Positions 12,053 to 22,960 of a stretch of 64,000 bases of DNA are shown here, in pieces. Source of the DNA: Lactobacillales bacterium. Lineage in GTDB: Bacteria > Bacillota_I > Bacilli_A > RF39 > UBA660. The position numbers and the translations under genes are program-made. Below the pieces are notes generated by a model. The model saw only the letters and a list, made by a program, of their open reading frames with translations. It did not search any database and had not been told where the DNA came from. How positions within the stretch are numbered: the stretch's first letter is position 1; each line of letters starts with the position of its first letter. The stretch is taken from NCBI GenBank assembly GCA_015059545.1, contig SVAG01000005.1, forward strand, positions 19,835 to 83,834, given 5' to 3'.

Positions 12053-12469
12053 TTATTTAGTTTTTGGTTTTTTAGTTCCATATTTAGAACGTCCTTGACG
12101 TCTTTTTTCAATACCAGCAGTATCTAATGTACCACGAACGATGTGATAACGAACACCGATTAAGTCTTTAACACGTCCTCCACGTATTAAAACAACACTA
12201 TGTTCTTGTAAGTTATGTCCTTCTCCACCGATATAAGCAGTTACTTCCATACCATTACTTAAACGAACACGAGCATATTTTCTTAACGCTGAGTTTGGTT
12301 TCTTTGGTGTCATAGTACCAACACGAGTACATACTCCACGTTTTTGTGGTGAATTTTGGCTAGTAGTTCTTTTCTTTCTACTGTTGTATCCAATTCCTAA
12401 AACTGGAGCTTTACTTTTTCTAACTTTGTCAGTTCTACGTTTTCTTACTAATTGGTTAATAGTTGTCAT
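12053..12469 (-). CDS. rpsL: Ribosomal protein S12
   Basis: 138 aa. It is part of the 30S decoding centre. The conserved [11 protein letters not shown] and [19 protein letters not shown] blocks are present. The PNSA-loop lysines are normal, but the second decoding loop reads [11 protein letters not shown], with Ile where most bacteria have Pro (codon 12158-12160). It is the first gene of the str operon, with GGAGG before the ATG. The leader of about 85 nt includes a 7-bp minus-strand hairpin, GGTTTAC/GTAAATC. Confidence 0.98.
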   Translation of the reverse strand: MTTINQLVRKRRTDKVRKSKAPVLGIGYNSRKKRTTSQNSPQKRGVCTRVGTMTPKKPNSALRKYARVRLSNGMEVTAYIGGEGHNLQEHSVVLIRGGRVKDLIGVRYHIVRGTLDTAGIEKRRQGRSKYGTKKPKTK

Positions 12470-12561
12470 ATTATCCTCCTTTCATTCCACACTTCCAGGT
12501 GTTTCATTTTATGCCATAATTAATGATTTACCTAAGTAAACCTTTTAATCCATGCAAAAAT

Positions 12562-12590
12562 AATATACCATTTTATTATATTAAAGTCAA
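12562..12590 (-). promoter_or_regulatory. Promoter of the rpsL-rpsG-fusA operon
   Basis: Minus strand TTGACT (12585-12590), 17 bp, TATATT (12562-12567). This isolates the str operon from the upstream unknown genes. Confidence 0.8.
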
Positions 12591-12623
12591 TGTATTTTAT
12601 ACTAAAATATACACATTTTTACA

Positions 12624-12650
12624 TAAAAAAAGTAGATTACTCTACTTTTT
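12624..12650 (-). terminator. Terminator of the acidic membrane protein gene
   Basis: Minus strand AAAGTAGA/TCTACTTT with a 4-nt loop and T7, starting at the stop codon. Confidence 0.85.
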
Positions 12651-14298
12651 AATATTCATTTACTAAACTACTTGTTGCATTTGTTGAAGTTGTTGAACTT
12701 GCATATTGACTAATTTTTGTTATAAATGATACAAGTGTTTCATTTTTCATTAAATTTGTTTTAATTGTATTCAAATCTGTTTCAGTTAATGAATCAGCTT
12801 TAACACTATTTGTTACATTTGGTAAACTTAATTTATCTTTAAATTCAGCTTTTGAATTTCCACTTACTGTTACTTCAATCATTCCCATTAAACTTACTGA
12901 TGCTGATATTTTAGCTTCATATGAACCATCTTTGTTTTCTTTTATCATTTCAACTACTACATCTCCACTTATTGAAGCACCACCAGCAGTTAAAGTATAA
13001 TTATAAGTTGTTTTTTTACCTTTTTCTTTTTTAAGAACTTCTAATTTAACAGTATCTTCATCACTAGTTGCTTCTAATACAAATTTAGTATCTGATATTG
13101 TTGCACTCATTAATTCTTCATCATCTGCAACTACTTTAAATTCATCTTTTGATTTACCTTTGTAATATGAAATAATTCCAGTTTCTTCATCTTCATCTTC
13201 GATAACTAATTCATATCCTACAGCATCTGCTTTAAATCCTTTTGTATAAACTACAAATGATAAAACATCTTCTGTTTCTAAATCACCAGATTCAATTTCT
13301 TCAGTTAATTCATCTATTGTTTCTTCCATTGATTCTTTGATTTCATCTTTATCTGTTCCTGATAAAGTAGCTAATGCTTCAATATATTTTGAATCTTTAA
13401 CTAATTGACTAAATGCTTTTTTAGCTAATTTTTTTGCTTTTGTTTCTGATAAAGCATATGTAACTTTTGTTGTTTTTACATTTTTACCATCTACTTTAAT
13501 AGTAGCTTTTGATTTTTTAAAATTATCTTCATCTAAATTATTTATAAATGCATCTTTTGTTTTAGATAAAACATATTTAACATCATCTACATCAACTGTA
13601 GTTTGTTCAAAATATGAATTATAATCTTCCATTGGAACTTCAATATATTTATCGAATAAATCTTTTAATTCAAAATACATTTTTTCATTTTTAGCATATG
13701 CACCTGCATTAACTAATGATTTATTATCATATAATGCTCCAACAACCATTAACATTTGTTTATTTTTTTGATCATACCCTATTTCAGTTTCTAATTTAAT
13801 TTTATTAATTTCTTCAATAAGACCTTTTGTATTAGAATCTAATAAACTATCATCAACTTTAATATTTAGTTTTAAGTCATTAGATAATACCATTGGTTTA
13901 TTTACTTCTGTTTTAAATCTATCATCAATATATTTTTCTACTTCTTTATAGCTTTTATTTATTGAATTAACAAACATTTTCTTAGGATTAGATAAGTTTG
14001 TATAAGCAAAATATAAGATTGCAGCTAATGCAACTATAATTATTGCAATTACTATAAATGGTCCTTTATTTCCTTTCTTTTTAGTTGGGATAAACTCATA
14101 TCCGTCTGTTTCATTTGAAACAGGTTGTGTTGTTACTTCTTCAGTAACAACTTCTTCTACAGGTGTTTCAGTAACATCTGCAGTTTCTACTTCTTGTACT
14201 ACTTCTTCTACAACTTCTTCAGTTGCTTGTGATGCAGTAACTTCTTCTGTTACAGTTTCTTCAACTGCTTCTGAATTGTTTAATTCATCTTTATTCAT
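12649..14298 (-). CDS. Single-pass membrane protein with acidic cytoplasmic tail, unknown
   Basis: 549 aa from the ATG at 14298, chosen because AGGAGTGG lies 5 nt before it; the TTG 18 nt upstream has no binding site. Residues 1-75 are low-complexity Glu/Val/Thr (repeats of EEVVTEEV type), followed by a Lys-rich stop signal and a membrane helix (about 80-101). The remaining 450 residues are predicted extracellular, Lys/Asp-rich with many beta strands, no Cys and no catalytic motif. This resembles secreted lipoprotein-like or YceG-tail-free surface proteins common in gut Firmicutes, but no family is named with confidence. It lies between the large RNA gene and rpsL and has its own terminator. 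Confidence 0.6.
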   Translation of the reverse strand: MNKDELNNSEAVEETVTEEVTASQATEEVVEEVVQEVETADVTETPVEEVVTEEVTTQPVSNETDGYEFIPTKKKGNKGPFIVIAIIIVALAAILYFAYTNLSNPKKMFVNSINKSYKEVEKYIDDRFKTEVNKPMVLSNDLKLNIKVDDSLLDSNTKGLIEEINKIKLETEIGYDQKNKQMLMVVGALYDNKSLVNAGAYAKNEKMYFELKDLFDKYIEVPMEDYNSYFEQTTVDVDDVKYVLSKTKDAFINNLDEDNFKKSKATIKVDGKNVKTTKVTYALSETKAKKLAKKAFSQLVKDSKYIEALATLSGTDKDEIKESMEETIDELTEEIESGDLETEDVLSFVVYTKGFKADAVGYELVIEDEDEETGIISYYKGKSKDEFKVVADDEELMSATISDTKFVLEATSDEDTVKLEVLKKEKGKKTTYNYTLTAGGASISGDVVVEMIKENKDGSYEAKISASVSLMGMIEVTVSGNSKAEFKDKLSLPNVTNSVKADSLTETDLNTIKTNLMKNETLVSFITKISQYASSTTSTNATSSLVNEY

Positions 14299-14369
14299 TT
14301 TCACCACTCCTAACAATAATTATATCATTATATATTTATTAGTCAATAAAATTATAAATTGATTTACAT

Positions 14370-14963
14370 TTATTTAACCTTATAAAATAAATTTATAAAC
14401 TTTGAAAATTTATATAAAATTATATTTGCCTTATTAATAGCAAAACTTTTACATATTGCTTTTGCTCCTATAGTAATTGAAGCTATTGTAGCTGTTACAA
14501 ATAAAGAAATATATAAATTATCAACATTAATTACATTAGATAAAGAATCAGCTATAATGACACCTATTGATCCTGATATAACTCCACATATATCACCAAA
14601 TACGTCATTACAAAAAGATGACACTTTATCAGCATTTTTCTTTAATTTTACTGCTACTTTAGCACATTCAACTTTTCTTGAGGCCATCGAATGAAATGGT
14701 ACTTCATCAGAAGCAGTTACAGCAACTCCAACCATATCAAATATAACACCTAATGTAATGACTGCTATAAGAATAATTACTCCAAAAACTAAATTTACAT
14801 TTGGAATTAGTGTTTCAGATATAATTGCAAATGTTAAAGCTACTATAAATGCTATTAATACAATTTTGATTATCCAAAACTTATCTATTTTTTCTTTATG
14901 TTTTAATTCTTTTCTTCTTGTTTGAATTTTTAAATTTAATAATTCTAATTTTCCTTTTCTCAA
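14370..14963 (-). CDS. Small polytopic membrane protein, unknown (CorB-like annotation possible)
   Basis: 197 aa from a TTG at 14963. The GTG at 14972 would lie inside the binding site AGGTGAT; the TTG is 5 nt after that site, matching the spacing used by neighbouring genes. A basic N-terminal stretch is followed by about four hydrophobic segments (near residues 30-50, 55-77, 120-145 and 148-168). A conserved-looking cytoplasmic part reads DEVPFHSMASRKV. Similar short Firmicute proteins are sometimes labelled as Mg/Co transporter CorB-like, which I recall but cannot confirm; the CBS and CorC parts are missing. Its binding site directly abuts the T-run that ends the upstream RNA gene. Confidence 0.6.
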   Translation of the reverse strand: MRKGKLELLNLKIQTRRKELKHKEKIDKFWIIKIVLIAFIVALTFAIISETLIPNVNLVFGVIILIAVITLGVIFDMVGVAVTASDEVPFHSMASRKVECAKVAVKLKKNADKVSSFCNDVFGDICGVISGSIGVIIADSLSNVINVDNLYISLFVTATIASITIGAKAICKSFAINKANIILYKFSKFINLFYKVK

Positions 14964-14986
14964 TTTAATCACCTAAAAAAAAATAT

Positions 14987-15568
14987 GATGGCATTCAGAT
15001 TGGTAAACTTTGCGCCTTAGGTCAAGTAGAATTTCTCTAGTTTCTACAGCCCGTTACCAGACTTGCGGTTCCCCTTTAAAGAAACTAATATACCGTTTCC
15101 AAATATATGACTTGATTGCCACTTAGTACGCACCGCAATCCCAATCTAAAATACACTCTAGAAGATTTCCTCACCATCTATTTACTATTAATTCTCTTTT
15201 GCAAGCATAGTTTCAAAGTGCAATAATTATGTATCTTTTGGCCAAAGATAAAAATCTGATCACTAATCCCCCATACTCACTCAAGACAAGCTACGCTACT
15301 CGTAAGTTTCCCCACATAGTAGGTTTAATCCTAAGTCGTCACAAGTCCGTCAACGGTTGCATTTGTGTATAGGCTCATAACAAGTTTAGGTCTCCACGGA
15401 TACTGGGTCAATGACGTATGCCATTACGGTTGCCCAATACCCTACCTTCCAGCACTCACCCCAAACTGGGCGTAAGAAGCAAGCACCAAAAGTTTCATCG
15501 ATGTGCTCTTTAGTGGATTTTTAGCCCCACCTTCATAGTAAATTTAATGACTAGAATAATGTGCCATC
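14987..15568 (-). ncRNA. Free-standing 582-nt structured noncoding RNA, ROOL-like size class
   Basis: No reading frame of note occurs on either strand, and G+C is visibly higher than nearby. Promoter -10 ends 7 nt before the first base. The 5' GATGGCA (15562-15568) pairs perfectly with the 3' TGCCATC (14987-14993), and T9 (14975-14983) follows. Other helices: 14997-15003 with 15141-15147 (7 bp); 15063-15069 with 15132-15138 (7 bp); 15398-15407 with 15433-15442 (10 bp); 15340-15344 with 15363-15367 enclosing a CCG-TTGA-CGG hairpin; hairpins at 15233-15249, 15026-15047, 15081-15099, 15320-15333, 15513-15530 and 15482-15507. The 10-bp helix needs two G-U pairs on the minus strand and would have two A-C clashes on the plus strand, which fixes the strand. 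Length fits ROOL (about 580 nt); OLE and GOLLD differ in context or size. Gene: high confidence; class: inference. Confidence 0.85.
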
Positions 15569-15574
15569 TTCATA

Positions 15575-15603
15575 ATTATATCAAATTGTTTTTTAGATTT
15601 CAA
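15575..15603 (-). promoter_or_regulatory. Promoter of the large structured RNA
   Basis: Minus strand TTGAAA (15598-15603), 17 bp, TATAAT (15575-15580) with TGA before it (extended -10). Transcription would start near 15568, exactly where the terminal helix begins. Confidence 0.85.
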
Positions 15604-15614
15604 TTTATTATATG

Positions 15615-15638
15615 AAAAAAAGGACTAATTTAGTCCTT
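15615..15638 (-). terminator. Terminator of rpoBC
   Basis: Minus strand AAGGACTAA/TTAGTCCTT followed by T7, overlapping the rpoC stop. It precedes the RNA promoter by a few bases, so the RNA is an independent unit. Confidence 0.9.
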
Positions 15639-18600
15639 AATCCATTAATTCACTTTCTAATACAGCAAGTGGTTCTTCATCTTGAACATTTTCTAATTTA
15701 TAATTGTTTGTTTGATATCTTTTAGCTCCAGTACCTGCTGGAATTAATTTACCAATTATAACATTTTCTTTTAATCCATTTAAGTAATCTACTCTTCCAT
15801 GAATAGCAGCATCTGTAAGAATTCTTGTAGTTTCTTGGAATGATGCAGCTGATAAGAATGAATCTGTTTCAAGTGAAGCTTTTGTAATACCTAGAAGTAC
15901 TGGTCTACCAGTTGCTGGTGTTTTTCCTTCTAAGATTAATTCTGTATTTTTATTTGTAAATTCATTTATATTAACCATAGTTCCTGGTAAGAAGTATGAA
16001 TCTCCTGAATTTACTATTTTAATTTTAGAAATCATACGTTTAGCCATTACTTCAATGTGTTTATCAGAAATATCAACACCTTGAGAACGATAAACTTTTT
16101 GAATTTCTTTTACGATATATTGTTGAACTGTAATTGGATCTGTAACAACTAATAATTCTTTTGGACTAATTGCCCCATGAGTTAAACGTTGTCCAGCTTT
16201 TACTTCTTCACCTTTACTTACAGCAAGTTTAGCACCATAATTTGAAGTGTGTTCTTTAACTTCAACATCATTTTTAACTGAAATAATAAATTTACCATTT
16301 GATTCTTCAATTTCAGTAACAACACCATTAATTTCAGATATTGTTGCTTTACCTTTTGGATTACGTGCTTCGAATAACTCTTGAACACGTGGAAGCCCTT
16401 GAGTAATATCGTCTCCGGCAACCCCACCTGAGTTTATTGTACGCATTGTAAGTTGGGTACCTGGTTCACCGATTGATTGAGCAGCCATAATACCAACAGC
16501 TTCCCCTATTTCAACGATATGACCAGTTGCTAGGTTACGTCCATAACAATGTTTACAAACACCATGTTCACCTTTACAAGTTAAAATTGTTCTAATTGAT
16601 ACTTTAGTAATACCTGCTTTTATAATCTTATCTGCTAATTGTTCAGTAATATATACGTTTTTATCTACTATAACTTCTTTAGTTTCAGGATTAATTACTT
16701 TTTTATTAGTATATCTTCCTAAAATACGTTCACGAAGTGGTTCAATCATAGTACCATCAGTATTTATTAATGATTCTACTACAACACCATTTTCAGTACC
16801 ACAATCTTCTTCTTTAACAATAATGTCTTGTGCTACATCAACAAGTCTTCTTGTTAAGTAACCAGCATCTGCTGTTTTAAGAGCTGTATCAACGAAACCT
16901 TTTCTGATACCATGTGTACCTGTAAAGAACTCTGACACACTTGCTCCATCAATGAATGAAGATTTGATTGGAATTTCATCTGGTTCACCTGTTGGTTTTG
17001 CCATAAGTCCACGCATACCAGCCATTTGGTTGTAGTTACTCATATTCCCACGAGCACCAGAATCAATCATGATTGAAATTGGATTTTCTTTGTGTTCTTT
17101 AATAATATCAGCTAGTTCATCAGCAACTTTACTTGTTGCTTCAGTCCATGTAGTAACAACATTTTCATATCTTTCACGATCAGTAATTAAACCACGTTTG
17201 AATTGTTTATTAATTTGAGCAACTTTATCTGATGCATCTTTTAATATTTCTGGTTTCTTACTTGATGGAATAATATCTCCTATACCTATTGAAATACCTG
17301 ATAAAGTAGATTCTTTAAATCCTAAATCTTTCATTTTATCAAGCATAATAGATGTTTCTGTTGTTTGATATCTTTTATATATTTGAGCTATTAATTTAGT
17401 TAAAACTTTTTTACCAAATGGTTTAACTAAATCCATTTTTTCTATTTCTTCTTTAATATTTTTTCCTTTTTCGATGAAATATTTATTTGGAGTAATTCCT
17501 TCAATATTTTCATCTGTTCCTTCATTTATATATTGGAAGGTATCTGGGAAAATTTCATTAAATTTAAGTTTACCTACTGTTGTAACTAAATATTTATCTC
17601 TTTGATCATCAGTAAATAATTTGTATTTAAATCCACTAGCTGGAATAGCAATTCTTGTATGTTGAGAAATTTCTCTTCTTTCATAAGCCATTAAAGCTTC
17701 ATCTGGATTTCTAAATACTCTACCTTCACCTTCTACTCCAGCTTTTTCAATAGTAATGTAATAGTTACCTAAAATCATATCTTGTCCAGGAGTAACTATT
17801 GGATTACCATCTGAAGGTTTAAGGATATTGTTAGCACCTAACATTAATACTCTAGCTTCTGCTTGTGCTTCTTCACTAATTGGAACGTGAACAGCCATTT
17901 GGTCTCCATCGAAGTCAGCATTGAATGCTGCACAAACAAGTGGATGAAGTCTAATTGAACGTCCTTCAATTAATTTTGGTTCGAAAGCTTGAATACCAAG
18001 TCTATGTAATGTTGGAGCACGGTTTAACATAACTGGATGTTCTTTAATTTTTTCTTCTACTATATCCCATACTCTAGCATCTTGATTTTCAATCATTCTT
18101 TTAGCTGCTTTAATATTTGATGCTATACCTTTTGTTACTAACCCATTAATAACATGTGGTTTAAATAATTCAAGTGCCATTTCTTTTGGAATACCACATT
18201 CATACATTTTTAAGTTTGGTCCTACTACGATAACTGAACGTCCTGAGTAGTCAACACGTTTACCAAGCAGGTTTTGACGGAAACGACCCTGTTTACCTTT
18301 TAACATACTTGATAATGATTTAAGTGGTCTATTTCCAGCACCAGTAACGTTTCTTCCACGTCTACCATTATCGAATAAAGCATCTACTGCTTCTTGTAAC
18401 ATACGTTTTTCATTTTGAATAATGATACTTGGAGCTCCAAGTTCCATTAATTTCTTTAAACGATTATTTCTATTAATAACACGTCTATATAAATCATTTA
18501 AATCAGATGTAGCAAATCTACCACCATCTAATTGAATCATTGGTCTAAGTTCAGGTGGAATAACTGGAAGTACATCCATAATCATCCATTCTGGTTTATT

Positions 18601-19266
18601 TCCTGATTCTAAGAATGCATCAAGTACATCTAAACGTTTAATTAAACGTACTCTTTTTTGACTTGATGAATCTTTAATTTCATCGATTTCTTTTTTGATT
18701 GCTTCTACTTCAGCTTCAATATCTACTTCACTTAAAAGTTCTTTGATAGCTTCAGCACCCATACCTACTCTAAAAGTATTTCCATATTTTTCATAATAAG
18801 CTCTATATTCTTTATCGCTTATTGTTTGTTTTTTTTCTAAAGGTGCAGCACCTGGATCTAAAACAACATATGAAACGAAATATAATACTTCTTCTAATTC
18901 TCTAGGAGACATATCAAGTACTAATCCCATACGTGATGGAATACCTTTAAAGAACCAGATATGAGAGACTGGTGTTGCAAGTTCAATGTGTCCCATACGT
19001 TCACGACGTACTTTAGCTCTTGTTACTTCAACACCACATCTATCACATACTACGTTTTTATATCTTAATCTTTTATATTTACCACAAGCACATTCATAGT
19101 CCTTAGTTGGCCCGAATATTTTTTCACAATATAATCCGTCTCTTTCTGGTTTTAAAGTACGATAGTTTATAGTTTCAGCTTTTTTTACTTCACCATATGA
19201 CCAGTCTCTTATTTTTTCAGGAGAGGCAATAGCAATTTTTAACCCTTCAAAGTTATTAACATCCAT
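15637..19266 (-). CDS. rpoC: RNA polymerase beta' subunit
   Basis: 1209 aa, the usual Firmicute length. It carries the catalytic Mg-binding loop NADFDGDQM (about residue 450). The N-terminal zinc finger CxC..CxxC ([20 protein letters not shown]) lies near residue 59, and the second cysteine set [15 protein letters not shown] near 900. [17 protein letters not shown], the bridge-helix region and the C-terminal [13 protein letters not shown] are present. The start codon overlaps the rpoB stop (TAATG), giving translational coupling. Confidence 0.99.
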   Translation of the reverse strand: MDVNNFEGLKIAIASPEKIRDWSYGEVKKAETINYRTLKPERDGLYCEKIFGPTKDYECACGKYKRLRYKNVVCDRCGVEVTRAKVRRERMGHIELATPVSHIWFFKGIPSRMGLVLDMSPRELEEVLYFVSYVVLDPGAAPLEKKQTISDKEYRAYYEKYGNTFRVGMGAEAIKELLSEVDIEAEVEAIKKEIDEIKDSSSQKRVRLIKRLDVLDAFLESGNKPEWMIMDVLPVIPPELRPMIQLDGGRFATSDLNDLYRRVINRNNRLKKLMELGAPSIIIQNEKRMLQEAVDALFDNGRRGRNVTGAGNRPLKSLSSMLKGKQGRFRQNLLGKRVDYSGRSVIVVGPNLKMYECGIPKEMALELFKPHVINGLVTKGIASNIKAAKRMIENQDARVWDIVEEKIKEHPVMLNRAPTLHRLGIQAFEPKLIEGRSIRLHPLVCAAFNADFDGDQMAVHVPISEEAQAEARVLMLGANNILKPSDGNPIVTPGQDMILGNYYITIEKAGVEGEGRVFRNPDEALMAYERREISQHTRIAIPASGFKYKLFTDDQRDKYLVTTVGKLKFNEIFPDTFQYINEGTDENIEGITPNKYFIEKGKNIKEEIEKMDLVKPFGKKVLTKLIAQIYKRYQTTETSIMLDKMKDLGFKESTLSGISIGIGDIIPSSKKPEILKDASDKVAQINKQFKRGLITDRERYENVVTTWTEATSKVADELADIIKEHKENPISIMIDSGARGNMSNYNQMAGMRGLMAKPTGEPDEIPIKSSFIDGASVSEFFTGTHGIRKGFVDTALKTADAGYLTRRLVDVAQDIIVKEEDCGTENGVVVESLINTDGTMIEPLRERILGRYTNKKVINPETKEVIVDKNVYITEQLADKIIKAGITKVSIRTILTCKGEHGVCKHCYGRNLATGHIVEIGEAVGIMAAQSIGEPGTQLTMRTINSGGVAGDDITQGLPRVQELFEARNPKGKATISEINGVVTEIEESNGKFIISVKNDVEVKEHTSNYGAKLAVSKGEEVKAGQRLTHGAISPKELLVVTDPITVQQYIVKEIQKVYRSQGVDISDKHIEVMAKRMISKIKIVNSGDSYFLPGTMVNINEFTNKNTELILEGKTPATGRPVLLGITKASLETDSFLSAASFQETTRILTDAAIHGRVDYLNGLKENVIIGKLIPAGTGAKRYQTNNYKLENVQDEEPLAVLESELMD

Positions 19267-22200
19267 TAATCCTCAACCCCTTTCATTACTGATTCTAAAT
19301 CTTCTAATGTTGGTTCAATATCATCAAAATCTTCTTCTGTTTCTTCTTCTTCAACATATTCTTCTGGTTGTTCTTCTACTTCTTCTACTTCTGGAGTTTG
19401 ATAATCAACATTAGCTAAGAAATTACTTTCTTCTTCATATTCTAAATCTTTTAAATCTATAAAGTTTCCTTCATTATTTAATACTGTTATATCAAGTCCT
19501 AATGCTTGGAATTCTTTAATTAAAACTCTAAAACTTTCTGGCACTCCTGATGGTGGAAGTGGTGTTCCTTTTACTAATGATTCATAAACTTTAACACGTC
19601 CTACAACGTCATCTGATTTAATTGTCATCATTTCTTGAAGTACATGAGATGCACCATATGCATAAAGTGCCCAAACTTCCATTTCCCCAAATCTTTGTCC
19701 ACCAAATTGAGCTTTTCCTCCAAGTGGTTGTTGTGTAACTAAAGAATAAGGTCCTGTTGATCTAGCATGTAATTTGTCATCAACCATGTGGTTAAGTTTA
19801 ATCATATACATGATACCAACACTTACTGGATTATCAAATTTTTCTCCAGTACGTCCATCATATAATTCAAATTTACCATCTTCTCTTAATCCTGCTTCTT
19901 TTAAAGCATCAATTACTTCTTCACGAGTTGCTCCATCGAATACTGGTGTAGCCATATAAACTCCAAGTTCATTTGCTGCCATACCTAAATGCATTTCAAG
20001 TATTTGTCCAATGTTCATACGTGATGGAACTCCAAGTGGGTTAAGTAATATATCTACAGGTGTACCATCTGGTAAATATGGCATATCTTCTTCTGGTAAT
20101 ACAAGTGATACAACACCTTTGTTGCCATGACGTCCTGCCATTTTATCCCCAACAGATATTTTTCTTTTTTGAGCTATATAAACTCTTATTATTTTTGAAA
20201 CTCCTGCTGGTAATTCATCTGAATCTTCTTTTGTAAATATTTTAACATCATGAACGATACCATCTCCACCATGTGGAACACGAAGTGATGTATCTCTAAC
20301 TTCACGAGTTTTTTCACCAAAGATTGCATGTAATAATTTTTCTTCACTTGTAAGTTCAGCCATACCTTTTGGTGTAACTTTACCTACTAATATATCATCA
20401 TCTTTAACTTCTGTACCAATTCTGATGATACCATTTTCATCTAAGTTTTTACGAGCTTCTTCACTTACGTTTGGAATATCTCTTGTAAATTCTTCTGGTC
20501 CAAGTTTTGTATCACGACATTCTATTTCATAATCTTCTATATGAATTGATGTAAATACATCATCTTTTACTAATCTTTCATTTAATACAATCGCATCTTC
20601 ATAGTTATATCCATTAAAGTTCATGAAAGCAACAGTAACGTTTCTACCTAAAGCCATTTCTCCTTTATCAGTAGATGGTCCATCTCCTATTACTTCATCT
20701 TTTTTAACTTTATCACCTAATTTTACTATAGGTACTTGATGATAACATGTTCCTGCATTACTTCTTTCATATCCATTTAAATAATATGTATCCATACCTT
20801 TAACTGTTTTAACAATTATTTTATTAGCATCTACATAATCAACTACACCATCTGCTTTACAAATTACAACAGCTCCAGAATCTCTAGCAGCAATTGCTTC
20901 TACACCTGTTCCTACAAGTGGTGCTTCTGTTTTTATAAGTGGAATTGCTTGACGTTGCATGTTGGCACCCATCAGTGCACGTTTACCATCATCGTGATCT
21001 AGGAATGGAATTCCTTGAGTTGCAATTGATACTACTTGTTGTGGTGAAACATCTGCATAATCTACTTTTTCAGATTCAATCATGATATTTTCTCCACGAT
21101 ATCTAGCTGGAACTCTTTCAGCTGTTATTTTATTATTTTTATCAAGTTCAATTGAAGCTTGAGAAATATAATAATCTAATTCTTCATCAGCAGTCATATA
21201 AACTACTTCATCTGTTAATACACCATCATTAACTTTACGATATGGTGTCATTATAAATCCATAATCATCTACTCTTGCATATGAAGCAAGTGAAGTGATA
21301 AGACCGATGTTTGGTCCTTCTGGTGATTCAACTGGACAAAGTCTTCCATAGTGACTTGGATTAACGTCACGTACATCCATACCTGCTCTATCTCTAGATA
21401 ATCCACCAGGTCCTAAAGAAGATAATCTTCTCTTATTTGTAAGTTCTGCTACTGGATTGATTTGATCCATGAATTGTGATAATTGACTACTACCAAAGAA
21501 TTCTTTTATAGCAGCAGTAAGTGGTCTAATATTGATTAAAGATTTTGGAGTTACTTCAGTTATTTCTTGAGTACTCATTCTATCTCTAATTACTCTTTCA
21601 ATACGGCTTAAACCAACTTTAAATTGATTTTGTAATAATTCTCCTACTTGACGAACACGTCTATTTGATAAATGATCTATTTCGTCATAATTTCCTATTC
21701 CTTCAAGTAAGTTTAAATAATAAGATGTTGCAGCATAAATATCTGATACTGTAAGTCTTTTTATTTCAGTTGTATAATCGTTACCAATTACATTAACAAT
21801 TTTATCTGGGTTCATTTTAGAATATACTTTAACCATTTGAACTTTATTATAAGTATCAAGTTCAGAATTGATTAATACTTCTTTTACACCAAATCCATTT
21901 GCAAAAGCTGGTTTAATAGTTTCTAATACTTCTTTAGTAACTACTGTTCCTTTTTCTGCAACTACTTTTTTTCCATCTTTAACATCTTCAGCTAATGTAC
22001 ATCCAAGTAATCTATCAATAACATTTAATTTTTTATTAAATTTATAACGACCAACTTTAGCTAAATCATATCTAAATGAATCAAAGAATCTTGTGATTAA
22101 TTGATTTTTAGCACTATCTAATGTAGATGGTTCACCTGGTCTTAATTTAGAATGAATATCTATTAATGATTCATCTGTATTTTTATTTGAATCTTTAGCC

Positions 22201-22862
22201 ATTGTTAATTCTAAATAATCACTTTGTCCAAATAAATCAACGATATCATCATCACTAGATAGACCAACTGCACGTAATAATGTAGTTAATGGAACTTTTC
22301 TAGTTCTATCAATTCTTACATAAATTACATTTCTAGCATCTATTTCATATTCTAGCCATGTTCCTCTATTAGGAATTATTTGTGATGTAATTACAAGTCT
22401 ACCATTTTTATCTATTTCTTTACCAAAATAAACTGATGGACTTCTAACTAATTGTGAAACGATAACTCTTTCTGCCCCATTGACAATAAATGTTCCACCT
22501 TCAGTCATAACAGGCATATCTCCAAGATAAATTTCTTGTTCTTTTACTTCTCCTGTTTCATGATTAAAAAGTCTAGCTTCTACTTTTAAAGGTGCAGCAT
22601 AAGTTGAATATCTTTCTTTGCATCCTTTAATTGAGTATCTAGGTTGTTCAAAAGAATAATCTCCAAATTCTAAAGATAATTTTCCTTGAAAATCTTCAAT
22701 AGGAAAAATTTCTTCAATAACTTCTTTTATTCCTTCTTGAATAAACCAATCATATGATTTTTTTTGAATTTCTAATAAATTAGAAAGTTCTATAGCGTTC
22801 TTTGTTTTTCCATAATTTCTTCTCTCGCGATGATCTCCAAATTTTTTTACTGTATAAGCCAC
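19266..22862 (-). CDS. rpoB: RNA polymerase beta subunit
   Basis: 1198 aa, full length. The rifampicin region (about residue 470 here) reads [19 protein letters not shown] then [12 protein letters not shown], so E. coli position 526 is Asn rather than His (codon 21435-21437). Other landmarks are [13 protein letters not shown] and [20 protein letters not shown] near the C-terminus, followed by an acidic Glu-rich tail of about 45 residues. The gene starts a two-gene operon. Its promoter lies in the 3' end of the upstream methyltransferase gene, and its leader contains a 9-bp hairpin. Confidence 0.99.
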   Translation of the reverse strand: MAYTVKKFGDHRERRNYGKTKNAIELSNLLEIQKKSYDWFIQEGIKEVIEEIFPIEDFQGKLSLEFGDYSFEQPRYSIKGCKERYSTYAAPLKVEARLFNHETGEVKEQEIYLGDMPVMTEGGTFIVNGAERVIVSQLVRSPSVYFGKEIDKNGRLVITSQIIPNRGTWLEYEIDARNVIYVRIDRTRKVPLTTLLRAVGLSSDDDIVDLFGQSDYLELTMAKDSNKNTDESLIDIHSKLRPGEPSTLDSAKNQLITRFFDSFRYDLAKVGRYKFNKKLNVIDRLLGCTLAEDVKDGKKVVAEKGTVVTKEVLETIKPAFANGFGVKEVLINSELDTYNKVQMVKVYSKMNPDKIVNVIGNDYTTEIKRLTVSDIYAATSYYLNLLEGIGNYDEIDHLSNRRVRQVGELLQNQFKVGLSRIERVIRDRMSTQEITEVTPKSLINIRPLTAAIKEFFGSSQLSQFMDQINPVAELTNKRRLSSLGPGGLSRDRAGMDVRDVNPSHYGRLCPVESPEGPNIGLITSLASYARVDDYGFIMTPYRKVNDGVLTDEVVYMTADEELDYYISQASIELDKNNKITAERVPARYRGENIMIESEKVDYADVSPQQVVSIATQGIPFLDHDDGKRALMGANMQRQAIPLIKTEAPLVGTGVEAIAARDSGAVVICKADGVVDYVDANKIIVKTVKGMDTYYLNGYERSNAGTCYHQVPIVKLGDKVKKDEVIGDGPSTDKGEMALGRNVTVAFMNFNGYNYEDAIVLNERLVKDDVFTSIHIEDYEIECRDTKLGPEEFTRDIPNVSEEARKNLDENGIIRIGTEVKDDDILVGKVTPKGMAELTSEEKLLHAIFGEKTREVRDTSLRVPHGGDGIVHDVKIFTKEDSDELPAGVSKIIRVYIAQKRKISVGDKMAGRHGNKGVVSLVLPEEDMPYLPDGTPVDILLNPLGVPSRMNIGQILEMHLGMAANELGVYMATPVFDGATREEVIDALKEAGLREDGKFELYDGRTGEKFDNPVSVGIMYMIKLNHMVDDKLHARSTGPYSLVTQQPLGGKAQFGGQRFGEMEVWALYAYGASHVLQEMMTIKSDDVVGRVKVYESLVKGTPLPPSGVPESFRVLIKEFQALGLDITVLNNEGNFIDLKDLEYEEESNFLANVDYQTPEVEEVEEQPEEYVEEEETEEDFDDIEPTLEDLESVMKGVED

Positions 22863-22894
22863 TTTCTCACCCCATATACTATTTTAACAAAGAA

Positions 22895-22916
22895 TGTACT
22901 CATAAAAATAAGTACA
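22895..22916 (-). promoter_or_regulatory. Hairpin in the rpoB leader
   Basis: Minus strand RNA can form a 9-bp stem TGTACTTAT/ATGAGTACA with a TTTT loop, 33 nt before the rpoB start. One pair is G-U on this strand only, so it is an RNA rather than operator-like element. It has no T-run. Possible roles are mRNA stabilisation or pausing. Confidence 0.5.
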
Positions 22917-22931
22917 TACAACCAATTTATA

Positions 22932-22960
22932 ATTTTACCAAAACTTTTTCAATTTGTCAA
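22932..22960 (-). promoter_or_regulatory. Promoter of rpoBC
   Basis: Minus strand TTGACA (22955-22960), 17 bp, TAAAAT (22932-22937). The -35 is inside the last codons of the upstream rsmC-like gene. Confidence 0.85.

Noticed and set aside
12649..14298. Val/Glu/Thr repeats as a DNA tandem repeat
   Set aside because: They form a low-complexity acidic protein segment; the DNA copies are irregular and have no fixed period.
14963..14972. GTG start at 14972 for the small membrane protein
   Set aside because: That GTG is inside the AGGTGAT binding site; the TTG at 14963 has the spacing used throughout the window.
14987..15568. tmRNA, RNase P RNA or self-splicing intron
   Set aside because: No tRNA-like 3' end or tag frame, no GAGGAAAGUC or ACAGAA signatures of RNase P, no group I or II core sequences. 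A partial GAGGAAAT string occurs but without its partners.
16218..16427. Second minus-strand frame inside rpoC
   Set aside because: It overlaps rpoC in another frame, has biased Leu/Lys composition and no start signal.
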